Notes under the pieces: model-generated
Told to the model about the DNA's origin: nothing
The model's input: the letters and a program-made list of their open reading frames with translations, nothing else
Database searches by the model: none
Program-made: the position numbers and the translations under genes
Assembly: GCA_028551475.1 (NCBI GenBank)
Contig: CM052354.1
Location: forward strand, 6,516,001 to 6,580,000
Reading direction: 5' to 3'
Source of the DNA: Casuarina equisetifolia
Taxonomy: Eukaryota; Streptophyta; Magnoliopsida; Fagales; Casuarinaceae
Length of the DNA: 64,000 nucleotides
In this document: positions 1 to 12,300 of the stretch, piece after piece
How the letters are laid out: the number at the start of each line of letters is the position of its first letter
Position numbering within the stretch: position 1 is the first letter of the stretch

Positions 1-178
1 TTCTTTACTCAATAAATCTTGAGTTCCACACACAAACACATAAATCAATATTCAATTATCGAATGACAAAACAAACAAAAACACAACTCCATGAAAGATT
101 GTATCTTATACATCAAAAGGCATCGTCTTCTTCAAACTACAACCACAAATCCACCGCTCAGCATGTTTGCTTGCTTTC

Positions 179-859
179 TTATGATGGCATCGGCCTCTGT
201 CCTAGCCGGAGCTCTAGATCAAGCTCTTCGTAGCCATTATCTTTGGCTAGTGATGGTTCTTCTTGTTTGCTGGGACGACAGCGGGAAAAATCAGTACCTG
301 GTGTTCCCAATGAAAAGTTAATGGATGGCGAGGAAGGGGGCATCAAGGGGTGAGGTGGAGAGGGCGAAATAGAGAGAAGAGTGGAAGGTGAATCGAAGCA
401 TGAATTTATCGGTTTCGAAGCGAAGCCACCGCTGGTGTTTGGTAATTGGTAGAGGAGGCACAATCCGCCACCGGCAACGAATTCTTGAGTTGGGATTAGA
501 AACGAAGAAGTTGTAGGCAACGTGGGACTGATGGAATTAGGCTGAGTCTGGTGGAGCCGGGCACGGTCACGGCGGTGCACGTTCATGTGGCCGCCGAGGG
601 CTTGGGCTGATCGGAACTCCCTTCTACAGAAGGTGCACGTGTAAGATCTCGGTGGCCATGTGGTTCCCATCGCGTTTCCTGTGTCTTCAGCGAAGGCTCT
701 TACCTCCCAGGAGTCATCGTCTTCCTGTGCTTGCTTAGGGTTCCACATCCACGAAGGGGAGGTCAGGCTAGGGTTTAGCTTCTGCTGGTTTTGATTTTGC
801 TGGGATTGAGCCAATTTTTGGAGCTGGGTCAAGGAGAGAAGGCCAAGCTCAGCTGCCAT
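179..859 (-). CDS. SUPERMAN-like single C2H2 zinc-finger transcriptional repressor
   Basis: Single-exon gene, 226 aa. One plant-type C2H2 finger lies at about residues 72-95, with ligands C75, C78, H91 and H95 and the hallmark [10 protein letters not shown] helix followed by the basic stretch RRDRARL typical of SUPERMAN, RABBIT EARS and ZFP10/11 relatives. WPPRSY just before the finger is also characteristic. The C-terminus carries an EAR repression motif (DLELRLG, residues 214-220), which in this family recruits TOPLESS-type corepressors. The N-terminus is Gln/Asn-rich (about residues 14-28) and the middle is Ser/Pro-rich. The ATG at 857-859 has A at -3 and G at +4 and is the first residue of a coherent MAAELGLLS start. 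The predicted role is a nuclear DNA-binding repressor of cell-proliferation or floral-organ boundary genes. The family is certain; the exact ortholog (RBE-like versus ZFP10/11-like) is not settled from sequence alone. Confidence 0.95.
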   Translation of the reverse strand: MAAELGLLSLTQLQKLAQSQQNQNQQKLNPSLTSPSWMWNPKQAQEDDDSWEVRAFAEDTGNAMGTTWPPRSYTCTFCRREFRSAQALGGHMNVHRRDRARLHQTQPNSISPTLPTTSSFLIPTQEFVAGGGLCLLYQLPNTSGGFASKPINSCFDSPSTLLSISPSPPHPLMPPSSPSINFSLGTPGTDFSRCRPSKQEEPSLAKDNGYEELDLELRLGQRPMPS

Positions 860-930
860 AGTACTGGTACTTGCATTTAAGATGTATGGAGTTGATGTTG
901 AAGGAGGTGGAGAGAAGGGTTAAATAGGGA
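860..930 (-). promoter_or_regulatory. Core promoter and short 5' leader of the zinc-finger gene
   Basis: On the minus strand a TATA-like TATTTAA lies at 920-926, about 60 nt above the ATG, implying a leader of roughly 30 nt. Within it an upstream ATG at 874-876 is out of frame with the main start and opens a 15-codon reading frame that overlaps the main coding region. Its context (T at -3, C at +4) is weak whereas the main ATG context is strong, so leaky scanning is expected. No transcript data are available, so the start site is inferred. Confidence 0.45.
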
Positions 931-1049
931 ATGGGCAAAGGAGTGAAGATGGAGACAAAATGGAGCTCTAGCACTGGATATATCACCAAATTTGAAGTAA
1001 GCAGTTGGATTTTAGTGAGATTTGATGTTAAAATAATTGAGCCAACCAA

Positions 1050-4000
1050 CTAGCTTTTTACTGCCTACGACGACGATTTCTCACTTTGGCTTCAACGCCA
1101 CAAGTTACAGGTTCAGATATTCATTTTTAATCAGCAAGTAGAGGACGATTAGAATATAGGTAAATACAACTTGTATGGCCAAATGCTGAAGAGAACAACA
1201 ATGCTTCACCTCATCGGGACTAAGAACATGAATTGCTCAAATTCAAGTACCTAAAAATAAATACTTGAAGTGGAAAATATTTTTGGTTATGTCTGAAACA
1301 TATTCTTTTACTTATTTATTCTTTTTTTTTTTTACGCATATACCAAACTCATACACTTAGGTGTTAAACTTGAGACCAACAAGTTCTAAGTGATACCTAT
1401 TCCGATTTTTCCACTTAATGCTTTAAGGTTATAAATTAAATATAGGTCTTGTTTTATACTTTCTAATAATTCCCAACTTAAATTCTCTCAATGATTTTGT
1501 GTTTCAATCGACTTTGTTAAATTCAAGATCCATTTCCTGTCAAGGGCTTCAACATGAAGCTTCTACAGACATCTAGCAGGAAAACCGTGATAAACTAAAG
1601 TAGGAAGGTTAAGCTAAACCTGCACTAAATCAGTGGAAAGGTTTAAAATCTTAGATGTGTGCATTCAGAAGCAAATAATCATGATCTCTATCTTTCTTCT
1701 TGCATAAGATAACTTCTCCAATTTTGATAAGTTTGATGTACTTCTCTTGGATGTAGATTCTCATGCCCAATTAGATTTGGTGTTGACAATCATTACAACT
1801 TGCTCCTAAATTCTCTCTTTTGGTACTTCATTCTTGTCTCTTTAATCTAAGATATTCTAGCAAGAAGATTTCTCCAACTTGACAGAATGCTCAACAGACA
1901 GTCTGACAGCAAAAGTGACAGAGACAGAAAAATATTATAAAAAATGTCATTAGCTTTTGTTTAACGTTTGTAAAGCTAGTAGCTTGTGATCATCGTATCT
2001 TTCTCCGAAACTGAACTAGAAGAAGCTGATCAAGAGACGGGCTTCCCTCCTCATAGCTTTTTTCACCAGCGACTTAACCGAGAAGACTTAATCTTTCCCA
2101 TTCCATTGGTTCTGTCGTCTCGGACCTTCCTGCCACCTAGTACTAAGACAAGTGGGTCCTTATGCAGTCTCTTTTAGATTTAAATTTCCATATCCTGTTA
2201 AGTATAGTATAGTGTTTGAAGTGAAGGCCTTCGCCACTTGATTTTAAAAGTTCTTTAAGGTCTAAAATCTCTCACATTTTTCAACCGGCTATCGATGTTA
2301 TCGTTTAGAAGAATATCCGCAGTGATGTCTGTCAAAAGTCCTTTTCTATCACTTATTATGTGTCTATGTGTATAGAAATATACAAATGGAAAAATACTCA
2401 AGACAAAGATAAGGGCCAGCCGGAAAAGATAAATTAGGTAGGTAGTGAAGAATCTAAATGAAGTGTCAGGTTTGGGAACCTGTGTGAAACCAACTTGTCC
2501 GGATTAATGTCACGAATTATGAATAGTTCTTTGTCTCCATCAAAACAGGCTGTAAAAACATATTTATAAGGAAGATTTGCACCTCAAAGAATTTGGGTAC
2601 GGAATACAACTGAATTTATATTCAGTAGAGAGGATGGCGAACAATCAATCAGAATATCTATGCACGGATAGTGATGCATAGTCTTCTGAGTTGTGCCTTT
2701 TGTTGTCTTATGTCCTCGGGTTTATCAAGTGATTGATAAAGGCTTCCCAGCTTCTCTCATCGAGTTTTAGAGTTGTTTCACTGTTCTATAGGCTATACGA
2801 TTTTATTTTTATTTTTATTTTATTTTTTTACGGACACATCCAATTGTCAAACTTAAAATTAAGAGGTTCCAGTCATACTATTGTCAAACTTAAAATTAAG
2901 AGGTTCCAGTCATACTAGCTTAACATTAGCTATAAAGGGTGGGCACCTTTTAGCTAGAACTAAGGGCCTCCCGTGAAAATGACATTTATGGCACCATTGA
3001 AATTGCAAGTTTTCAATCTAAAAGGACTTGCTTTAGGCTGCCAATCTCTCTATTGGCTTTGAACTTGTAACAAGAGGAGCAAATAGCTGGTGCATAAGGC
3101 ATAGCAACTTTCTTCTAGTCCGATTACTCCAATTGACAGGGGCGATTTATGCTTGTTTCTATCTAAGTTGGTCAATTTCGTTTGAAAACTCTGATGCACC
3201 ATGTTCGGGTTATGAACAGACACGCTGAGGTTTACAGATCTAACGTTATTCGTGAAGCCTAGAAGTTAACTTCCTTTAACACTGGAAGGCATCTCTTTGA
3301 AGACAACTGACTGTTAAGACATGCTCAACCGTATGTTCCGTATTCTGCAATTAATCCTGGAACATTTGCTGAATGTGGGTATGCATTTTCCTATCTATAT
3401 TATCTGAGATTCTAACCTTTAATCAAACGGTATCCTGTTGTTAATGTTTGATTCTTGAGTCTAAGCAAGTCATAGTAAGATTGAAGTCACGTTTCAAGCA
3501 TCCATAAAGACATTTTCATTATGGCATATTGATGTCAAGTGTTTCAGAATGGCAACTAACTTAGAGACATAGTAACCTTGGACATCTGGTATGACCATAC
3601 GTAATAGGATAAAATAATAGCATGGCTCTAGATTTAGGTTTTCAGGCTCAACATGGCTTAAATGTGAGAATAAAAAGACTACTGCCACAGTCAATTATAA
3701 CACAGACTAATTAGCATTCAGATTGGTACTTTTAGATGCATTTCATCAACTGAAACTTGACTAAAGTACAAGCAACTAATATGGAAAATTTGCTTTGGAA
3801 AACTACTTGGTTGTACTTCAGCCACAACACCATAAAGTAAAAGATGAAATGAATCAAAGAATGGCTTAATCAAGTTGTAATGATGAAACTCAAAGAGTAG
3901 TCCACTAACCACTTGATTGATTACGAACCTTCACATTGATTGAAACTCGAAGTGGGTTTTCAAGCTTATTCTATGACATGTTCAAATGTGTCCTAAGCCA

Positions 4001-6430
4001 TGATTTGCATTAATTTTTGTAAACCCTCTATGTTTATCATGACCTTAACGAACCTTTTCTCATTCAAATACGCTTGGCATTTCCTTTACTTGAATCCTTA
4101 AAAGTTCAGTTTTCTTCCTTTCTCGTAAAGAATGACATTTCTTTTGTGAAATGTTTTTTTTTTTTATGAATTTTCATGTATTTTATATATCTTAAAATTT
4201 ATAGTACAAAATAGTTTAATTAACCATCCATCACCTACTCTAAATCTGGCATTTGAAAATTTCAGAACTTTTATAAATACTTGTTATAATTTATAAGTCT
4301 TTTATCCTTAATTAATGAGTCTTTGCCTCTTATGCCCTTTTTAATCTTCATAACAATGAGAATACTCTCTAGGCTTTATTTATTGAATTATCTTCTATTC
4401 TTTTTTTCCAAACATAATAAACTATAGCTTTAAAAGATATGCTTAGTAGGATTATTGCAAAACTTCTACATTGTAAGGCTTTAATCATCTAACTCACTTA
4501 CTCCCTCTATTGTTCAATCTTTCAATATTCTATTCATGGTCAATATTGCCCCTTGTATGCATTTTATGAACCTGTGATTAAATAGTAAGTGCTCCTTTAG
4601 TTTTTCTTTGTTTTTTTACATAGGTTGCATTATTGATGTACAAAGTTATTTCATGTATTCACTTGGTCTACTATAGTAAGTTTATCTCCCATAGTGATCT
4701 AGCATACAAAGTTCTACCTATATATCATTCTTTTTCATACTAGTTTTTCCTACTCAATTGTCTTTCAACTCTAAATAGCTCTTGGTGATGCTATATATTG
4801 ATTTGGTAATTAGTTGTAAGAATTCAATACTTATATTCAGTAATTAGTTGTCATAATTTAATACTTTGTTTTGGTGCTAGTTGTAAGAGCTAATTGTTAA
4901 CATAGAAAATGTTTCTTTATCTCTAAGCCAATGATCCTTTTATTTACAATTCTAAAACAATTGTTTCCCTACTTTAAAAAAAAAAAAAAAAATCATCCAT
5001 CAGGCCCACAGAGAATCTAAGTGATTTTTTATTAGAAATCATAGAAGTTTACTAATTGCTTCCTTAATTTATGCACGGGTGGCAATCAATCTCAATCTTG
5101 TAGAATTTTTAGGTAACATATTTGCTTTCAAGCTACTTTTCTTACACGTTTCCTAACAAATGCACATGCCCGAAGATAGTCTTAATTCAATAGCCCTCCA
5201 TATAAATTGTATAATTCTAAACTTCCAATGCATCATTGTGACCAAAGATTTTTGGGTCAATGCTTCTTCACGTTATATTTAATGAATTTCATTAAATACT
5301 GTTCATGTTTATTTTTCCTTCTACCAATTTGGCACATTTTCTTTGCTTTGTTGTCCCAATACAATCTTTTGAAAAATGCTTCTAATAGAACAATTTGTAA
5401 GTGATTGGACCTCACGTAACTCAACTTTTAACAAGTTCGTTTCAGAACCTCCACGAACTCTTAACTTTTCTTGCAAGCCTAAAAGTGACATATTGCACCG
5501 TTTATTTAAGATTGCATTTTATACCTTTGAATGGCTTTTCCATCTATGAAGACTAATTAGTTATATCAAATGAGTCAATTTCCCCTTAAATATAGTTGGT
5601 ATTGTTTATTAAGAGAAATGAACAAACCTTTCTTGTTTGCATATCCTTCGTATTATTAAAGCCATAAATAATTCCTTACTTTTCTTCAAGGGTTACATCT
5701 AACCTGCTGAATCATTAATAAGTTCATTGATTCTCAATAGACACTCCTCACCAACCTTTTGAGGAATCCTAAGGCTTGTCTGTGTTTTTGCTTGTTCTTG
5801 CAGGTGTCTTAAGACCATATTTAAAAGTGAGTTTGTTGTACGAACATTATATAAGTAGAAGGGTATTATCATGAGTAATTACTACTAAATAGAAAACAAC
5901 CACCACATGATAGGTTTTGAAATAAATCGGTGACACGAAGCCAAATATTAAGCACCATATTTCTAGTTTTAGGAAACTCTATGTTGTCGTAAACCACGTG
6001 ATGTGTGGGCATTGAATTTTGATGTGGGTTCTAATAAGGATATTTAAAATTTGGGTGGAAAAGATTAATAATGCTCTGGAAAATCTTGTTCATATTAGAA
6101 CGATAAATCATGACACATGGTTATAAACTTTTATATTGATTTTTCATTAGGAGAGATTGATTTTCATAAATAATTTCATAAATCTCTTATCTTAATTTCT
6201 ATTAACATTTTGAAAAAACTATTAGATTTAGGTAGGAAGTAACACAAACTAACCCAAATTTGACACCCAGATATTGGATTGAATTAGTTAATAGATGAGA
6301 TAAGAACTTTTTCTAATCCTTACACCTACCTTGATAAAAAGTAAAATGTCATAAAATTACTCAAAATGCGCCATTTAATCGATTGAGAACGTAAAAGAGT
6401 TTGTTGTGGGACTCAATACTGGGATGTTAG
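1050..6430. other. AT-rich intergenic stretch without recognisable genes
   Basis: Both strands carry only short reading frames with no recognisable domain and no consistent splice structure. The sequence is AT-rich with scattered homopolymers, such as an A run near 4975-4992. The only clear structure is the 37-bp tandem duplication at 2843-2916, listed separately. Confidence 0.6.
2843..2916. repeat. Perfect 2 x 37-bp tandem duplication
   Basis: A 37-bp unit beginning ATTGTCAAACTT and ending AGTCATACT occurs twice back to back (2843-2879 and 2880-2916) without a mismatch. Identity this complete suggests a recent replication-slippage or end-joining duplication. Confidence 0.95.
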
Positions 6431-6537
6431 TGGCGTAGTTACCTAGCTCAATAGTAAGTTAGTAGGAACTCTAATTATGTACGTGAGTTAGGTGCATGCA
6501 TTATAATATTAAAAGAAAAAAATAAAAAAAAAATAAT
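6431..6537 (+). mobile_element. tRNA-derived SINE-like remnant with A-rich tail
   Basis: The segment contains a tRNA A-box-like stretch (CCTAGCTCAATAGTAAG), then a body ending GAGTTAGGTGCATGCATTAT and an A-rich tail at about 6511-6536. A related body and tail occur at 22781-22858 (CTAATTATATGTGTAAATTGG followed by GTATTGTAATATTAAA), so this is a dispersed family rather than chance. I see no clean B box or target-site duplication, so the SINE label is provisional. Confidence 0.4.
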
Positions 6538-6539
6538 AG

Positions 6540-8000
6540 GATGTTGATACATGCTTATTTAAAAGTCTATATACAAGAGAATTCTATATACATTTATTTA
6601 TAAGAGTGATATAACATAGCTAGATTAATTATTCTTGATAATAGTTAAGCTCAATCAATATGCATGATTGATATTTAATATAGTTAAATTAAAGAGTAAT
6701 TTCATGATTGACATTATAGATATTTCTAGTCATCCAATGAAATTCCACTTATTAGTACGGTAAACGTTAACTATTGATTGCATAGTGTCTTCTACCTTCT
6801 TTATATCCAAGAAAATTAATGTCTTAAGTGAGAGAGTTAAATAAAAAAGAAGAAATTATATAAGATCAACATATATGTAAAGACTCAAGTTACATAGACT
6901 ATTGTTTCTTGCACTCAAAGCACTTTTTGTATTGCAGCAAACATTTTGGTCAATTTATTTTGTTTAACTTATCATTTACATAAACTATCAAAGATATTAT
7001 TAGTACGCTAATGTTTTTAAAAAGTTGTCTTATGGAAAAATAAAATAAACTCTGAAATGAATTTTATAATGTATCGATTAATTGAATTATCTATAAAGTT
7101 TAATTTACTTTGTGATGTATAATTATTTAATTCTTGATCAATATTTTCAACTTTAGATAATTGAAGTTTTATCATATTTATGTTGTCACTTTTAGCAACT
7201 TGATATTTGTCAAATATGATAAATAGATGAAGTTCTATCATTGTTGGAGTTCTATAATCTTGATAGATCCATTTCTGACGTGAAATGATCCATCATAAGG
7301 CCCCAAACCCGAAAGAATTATAATAAAATAAAATAATTGACAATACAATTATACTTAATATTTTATACACTTGGGAAGTTACGAGGATAAGTTAACAATC
7401 ATTATATTATAATCTTGTTCAAACCAAATTGAAACCCACATGCAATAAATTTTCATTTTTCGTTAAAAATTTGGTCTAATACAGTAGCTTTTGCATTCTA
7501 GACAACAGCTTATACCTGTATAATAATGCAACACATGAACAAGTTGCGAACTCATAAATTGAGATAAGTATCATTTCATAGCCTACAGTAAGTGAAAATT
7601 GACGCCAATGTGCAAGTACTAAGCAAAACTCGAAGGGATTTTGTTTGCTAAAATCTGTCATAAGAGAAAGAAGCTGATATTTCATAATCATGTTCCTGGG
7701 AAACATGTGGGGTTCTTTGTTTTTTATCAACTACTAGGATTAACCAGTCAGGATTTTCCTCTGGAGACACGAATGTCAGAAACAAAATCTGGTTATCATT
7801 ACAAACCAAAAGGCCTTTTTGGATTTCCCTGAATCTTGAATCCGCTTTTCATTCTGTTTTTGAATATGGACATTCGAAAGTACTGGGTTTTGAAATCAAG
7901 TACTAAAGCAAATCAAAAACAGCAATAAAGTAAACAGCTTGGTTAATCAGCCAAGAGACTAAACTGCAGGCAGGGCAGAGTTTAGAATTACTGGCTGAGA
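6540..8000. other. AT-rich intergenic DNA
   Basis: There are no reading frames with recognisable domains. Composition is strongly AT-rich up to about 7400 and more balanced after about 7700. No RNA gene or strong repeat was seen. Confidence 0.5.
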
Positions 8001-8870
8001 AAGGGCAAAAGGTTTTGGTCCAAATCTGTTCGAGGCCTCAAATTTGATCTTTTGAGAGCCGAAGCTCCTACTTCTAGACAGAAAAGCTTGCAGAGAGCCA
8101 ACAATCCCTTCGCTTGCTCGCCAATGGTCTGTTGACGGCCAACTTAACTGGGTATTGTCTGGCTTTTGCTTTCTTGCTGTTTTTCTGTTTTGCTGTCACT
8201 GTTCGCGGAGGAACCGATAACCATGGGTACTACCCAGAAAAAACCCTCTGTTTTCTTGAACAGACTTTATGCCATCTCTAACATGAGTGAATGTGCGAAA
8301 TTTCACTAGTTATTCATAAAAAGCAAGAAATTTAGTCACTCTATTTGGTGTTTTTAGGGGATAATTGTGTTGGGTTTTTTTGTTTTTTGGGGGGGCTCGC
8401 TGTTTTGGTTGCAGATGGTTTCCTAAGAGATGAGCTTGAATTTTTTTGCTATTTTATTGCAGCCTGTTACATGCATTTTATCGGCCTTACAGACGTTTGC
8501 TTTTCCGGGAGGACCCTGAATTCTTTGCCGCAGTCGCAGTAGGTAAGACGCCTAATTTACATGCTTACCCCCTTCCTCTCTTCTGGATAAGTAAGAGGGG
8601 TCAAGTGCAATCAGTGACTTCCGCTTCCTGAGGACTGTTTCGATGTTTACATATATGCATGTGCTTTGAAAATGTGAATGATATGTGTGCTTAGGGAGAT
8701 GAAGGTCTATGGGAAACAAGAAAAATCGTTATGCTTCATAATTGCTAGCACTCTGCCTGATAACTTCTAACTTCTTGAGTGTTTTATGCAGCCATGTTTC
8801 TTCGCGATTGTAGACATACTGCTGACATTCTCACAGTTTGGAACTATTGGTTGCCTCTCTAGGGAAGCGT
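8000..8870 (+). ncRNA. Possible spliced non-coding transcript (exon-like segments)
   Basis: This stretch is less AT-rich than its surroundings. A segment at about 8461-8541 is flanked by a pyrimidine tract plus TTGCAG on the left and by GTAAGACG on the right, as for an internal exon. A second acceptor-like TTTATGCAG precedes 8791. No long reading frame continues through either segment, and translation gives no recognised domain. It could be part of a long non-coding RNA or just chance splice motifs. The assignment is weak. Confidence 0.15.
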
Positions 8871-9280
8871 GAATCATCATTACTCGAAAAAGGTTGACTA
8901 AATAGTGGTGTTTACACTGATTCCAGTTTCAGAAATTTTACAGTTTTCCTATGTTTATGGCTTATTAAGAGCAGTGCCATTGCTAGTAATGTGATTTACT
9001 CTGTGCCCAAGCCAGAGGATTTTCCTGCACCTACTTGATAATATATAAATACCAAACACACACACATTCAGATAAAAAGATACATGCCAGATTCAGGACA
9101 AGGAAGAGCGATGTGCCAGTGAATCAGCTTGAGGCGCAGGAAATGAGGAAAGAATGAACTAAGTGATCATCAATGATAGAGCAAGTGCTGGTTTGTATGT
9201 TGTACTTCTCGATCATTATGGGAGCATAGGCAAGATTATTTGCTAGTTTACTCATAGTAAAGCAAATATATTATTTTACT

Positions 9281-9356
9281 TCAACTGGTTGGTGGTAGAG
9301 CAAAGAAGGCCTGCTTGCCTGCTTATGTTTTATCACAGATGGTTTGCTCGAACCCC
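9281..9356 (+). mobile_element. tRNA-related SINE-like fragment
   Basis: The segment begins with an A-box-like run (TTGGTGGTAGAGC) and, about 50 bp on, has a B-box-like GGTTTGCTCGAACCCC. Order and spacing match a tRNA-derived promoter, but it does not fold into a convincing complete tRNA, so a SINE head or tRNA relic is more likely than a functional tRNA gene. Confidence 0.4.
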
Positions 9357-9359
9357 ATG

Positions 9360-12300
9360 AAAATGCAGGGGAAACTATCATCAATTTAGCCTAAAAAAGG
9401 TTCAGTCTTTCGCAGGCTGTTTGACAGTGATGTTTACCGTAGACCAAACAGAACCCAACATATTCTTTATCAGTACTCATCAAGTGCTGATGGAAACAGA
9501 ACTGATGCAAAAAGTGGTCTGAATTAAATGATTGGTACAAACTCATATATATCTCTGTCATGAAACTAAGAGGTTACTGTCTGCTTAATCATGATAAGAT
9601 GGTAATGAATTGATCCAAAAACAAGAAAACACAAATGCTTGAAATTCCTTTTGTAGGGAGATTGGCGGAGAACCACAACAGAAAAATAAAACTCGTGAAC
9701 AGATTTCATGATCCACAGGTCAAGAGAACTTTAGATATGATGGTGGGTATCTGCCTATTTTAAAATTGATATAATAAGTGTCTTACCATTTTAGACTTGA
9801 TGTGATGGACCGATCATTATCCACTGGTCCTTTTTTTTATTTCTTAATTCATGCACTGATATTGTTTGTGACAGTGGTTTCGCTACTATTCTTCTTTTGG
9901 TAGAACATCTGTTCTGTGATATTTCATAATTCATTCTCTAGTTAATGGAATCTTGACCTTTCCTTCTCTTTGTATTCTTGAATCAGTTGTTTTACTAGGG
10001 TCACCCCTGCTCTAATTGATTGGGGAGAATATGTACCAGAATCTAGGAACTATCAATTTTTCTCTTTCTTTTTTGGATTTTCTCTTCCCTTCTCTTCTCT
10101 CCACCCCTCTTCTTCCTCTTTTGTGTGCTGCTGTGTGATATTGGGTGTTGCTATTTAGTAAGTCCTTCCTTCTTGGGTGTCATTTAATTAGTTGAACTTT
10201 TGCCTCTAAACCATTTTATCAATAGTGCATGATCCAATTTCTTGTTGCATCTCATGCAAATTCGAGCTCGTTTGTCATAAGTTGACTCTCTGATGCCGAA
10301 ATGTTTGTCCGGTTCAAAGCATGGTGGTCACTGATAGCCCAGAACCAGTTTGCATCCTGTTGAATTGCTCTTAGTTAATTATCTGTTTTCTGCTCCAACT
10401 GAAAACATTTGCTTCTAATTTTCATATCTTAGCTTGCTTCAATTACTTGCTGCCAAAAATAATGAAAGTGCATGTCATGACATCCAGGCCATTATACATC
10501 AAATTAACTTGTGGGATCCCAAAATTTAAATAGAAAATTTAACTTTGATGGCATAAAATTTTTCATATTCCCACAGCAATCCAGCTTAGTAATTTTGTAA
10601 ATTAAGTTAATGTAAAACTTGTCGGCTTGATGTCAAGTTCTGACAGAAAATCAATGTCTGCTGAGAAAGTCAATTCCCGCTGTCCATCATTGGATTTGCT
10701 TTGAAGGGTTTGTTCGTCTACTGTAGTGACTGAAGTTTGATTGGTAAGAGAGGAAGCTCTTCATTATAGATCTAGAGTCCATCTAAATTTGTGCTCTTCC
10801 TCTTTATTCAACCCAGGCCTATTCATATCAGTATGCAAAGTTATCTATCATTACTTTTGCAAGTGCTTTCTACGGAAGATAACAATGAAGTGGAAATGAT
10901 TAAGGCTATTATTTAAGACATTTCAGCAATAACTAGAGGGAGAATCAGAAGGATGCCAATCACAAAATTGATGGAAATTGAGCAATGTAAATCTAGCCTG
11001 ATTTTTAAACAGGTTGCTTTCAGAAACCAATCAGATCGGTTTGGTTCAATTGAAGTTCGTTTGACACAAACACCAAATTAAGCCTAAGAATGTCCTTTCA
11101 AATTTGATGGCATGCAGTATTTGGTTTTGAAAGTTGGGCTAAAGAACTTGGGCGGGTTCAGAGGAAAGGTTCAAGGTCAATATATTGTTCAGATTCAACT
11201 TGTATGATCTTATCTTCAAATAAACAACTCCTTGGAGTTGAAAGTGTGACAACTCCTTTATAATAAACAACCCTAGAGCACATTAGAAAGAAAACAGAAA
11301 AGACTGAATCTCTCAGTAAGTTTGTGAGAATATTATTTACGGCTAAGGTTTGAAAAGTCTTATTTTGGTGTCAACGACAATTATCAAAATTCTTTTGAAC
11401 AAAGTATAGTATTTTAGTCCCAGCCACATCTCCATTCTCCATGGATGCCAGCATGTTGGTTTGATCTAATAGTTTAATACATTGTTCAACTAAGGATGTA
11501 ATATGCATAATAGTTTTTACATTTTTTGGATTGTCTGTTACAGATTAGCAATGTTAGAATCAAAGTGAAGCTTGATGATCAGTGCAGGGTTTAAGTGTAT
11601 ACTATATTGGATTGTCATGTTACATCCCTTTTTTCATTGGTTAATTGTCTCCTATTTTTTTAACTTAGAACTCAAATCATGCTTTGAATTGATATTGATG
11701 GTTGCATTTTCTTTCAGAATTCCATTTGGAATACAACTTCTTTTCTGTGTTTTATATTGAGATGAAGCAATAATGCCTTATTACCATGCCCTTGACTTTT
11801 TTAAATATTGTCGCTTCCCTTTGATGATCTCACCCGGCTGGTAGCTTGAGGTCAGTTTTGCAGCTGTATCTGTGCTTGTTGACCTGAGCTACATCAACAA
11901 ACTGGACACGTATACGAACAGTTATAAAATAAGTGGAAGTTGCGATTGCACAATGTTAGAATTAAACTCGTTTCTGCTGAGATTTTAGTACTGAATGAGA
12001 TAGCACCAGAATGAAGTAAGAGAATTAGCACTTGAGAGCAGGCTCAGTATAGTCTTGATGGTTGTGTAGGATGTTGCTTAAAGAAGCTGTTTTGGAATTT
12101 CAGAAACATGACTTTTGGAAGGAATTTTTGCTAGAAAAGGACTGTATGACTTGCAAATGAGGAGAAAAATATGCTTGGATTTTCTTGATGTATCACATGT
12201 ACATCGTAGTTGATATGATATAAAAATCACAAGTCATGTAGATCTAATGAAATGCAACTTTTGAGCTAAATTAGTATCTGTACAACCTAAATGACCTATT

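Noticed and set aside
9281-9356. Functional tRNA gene
   Set aside because: A- and B-box-like motifs are present but I could not pair acceptor and anticodon arms convincingly.
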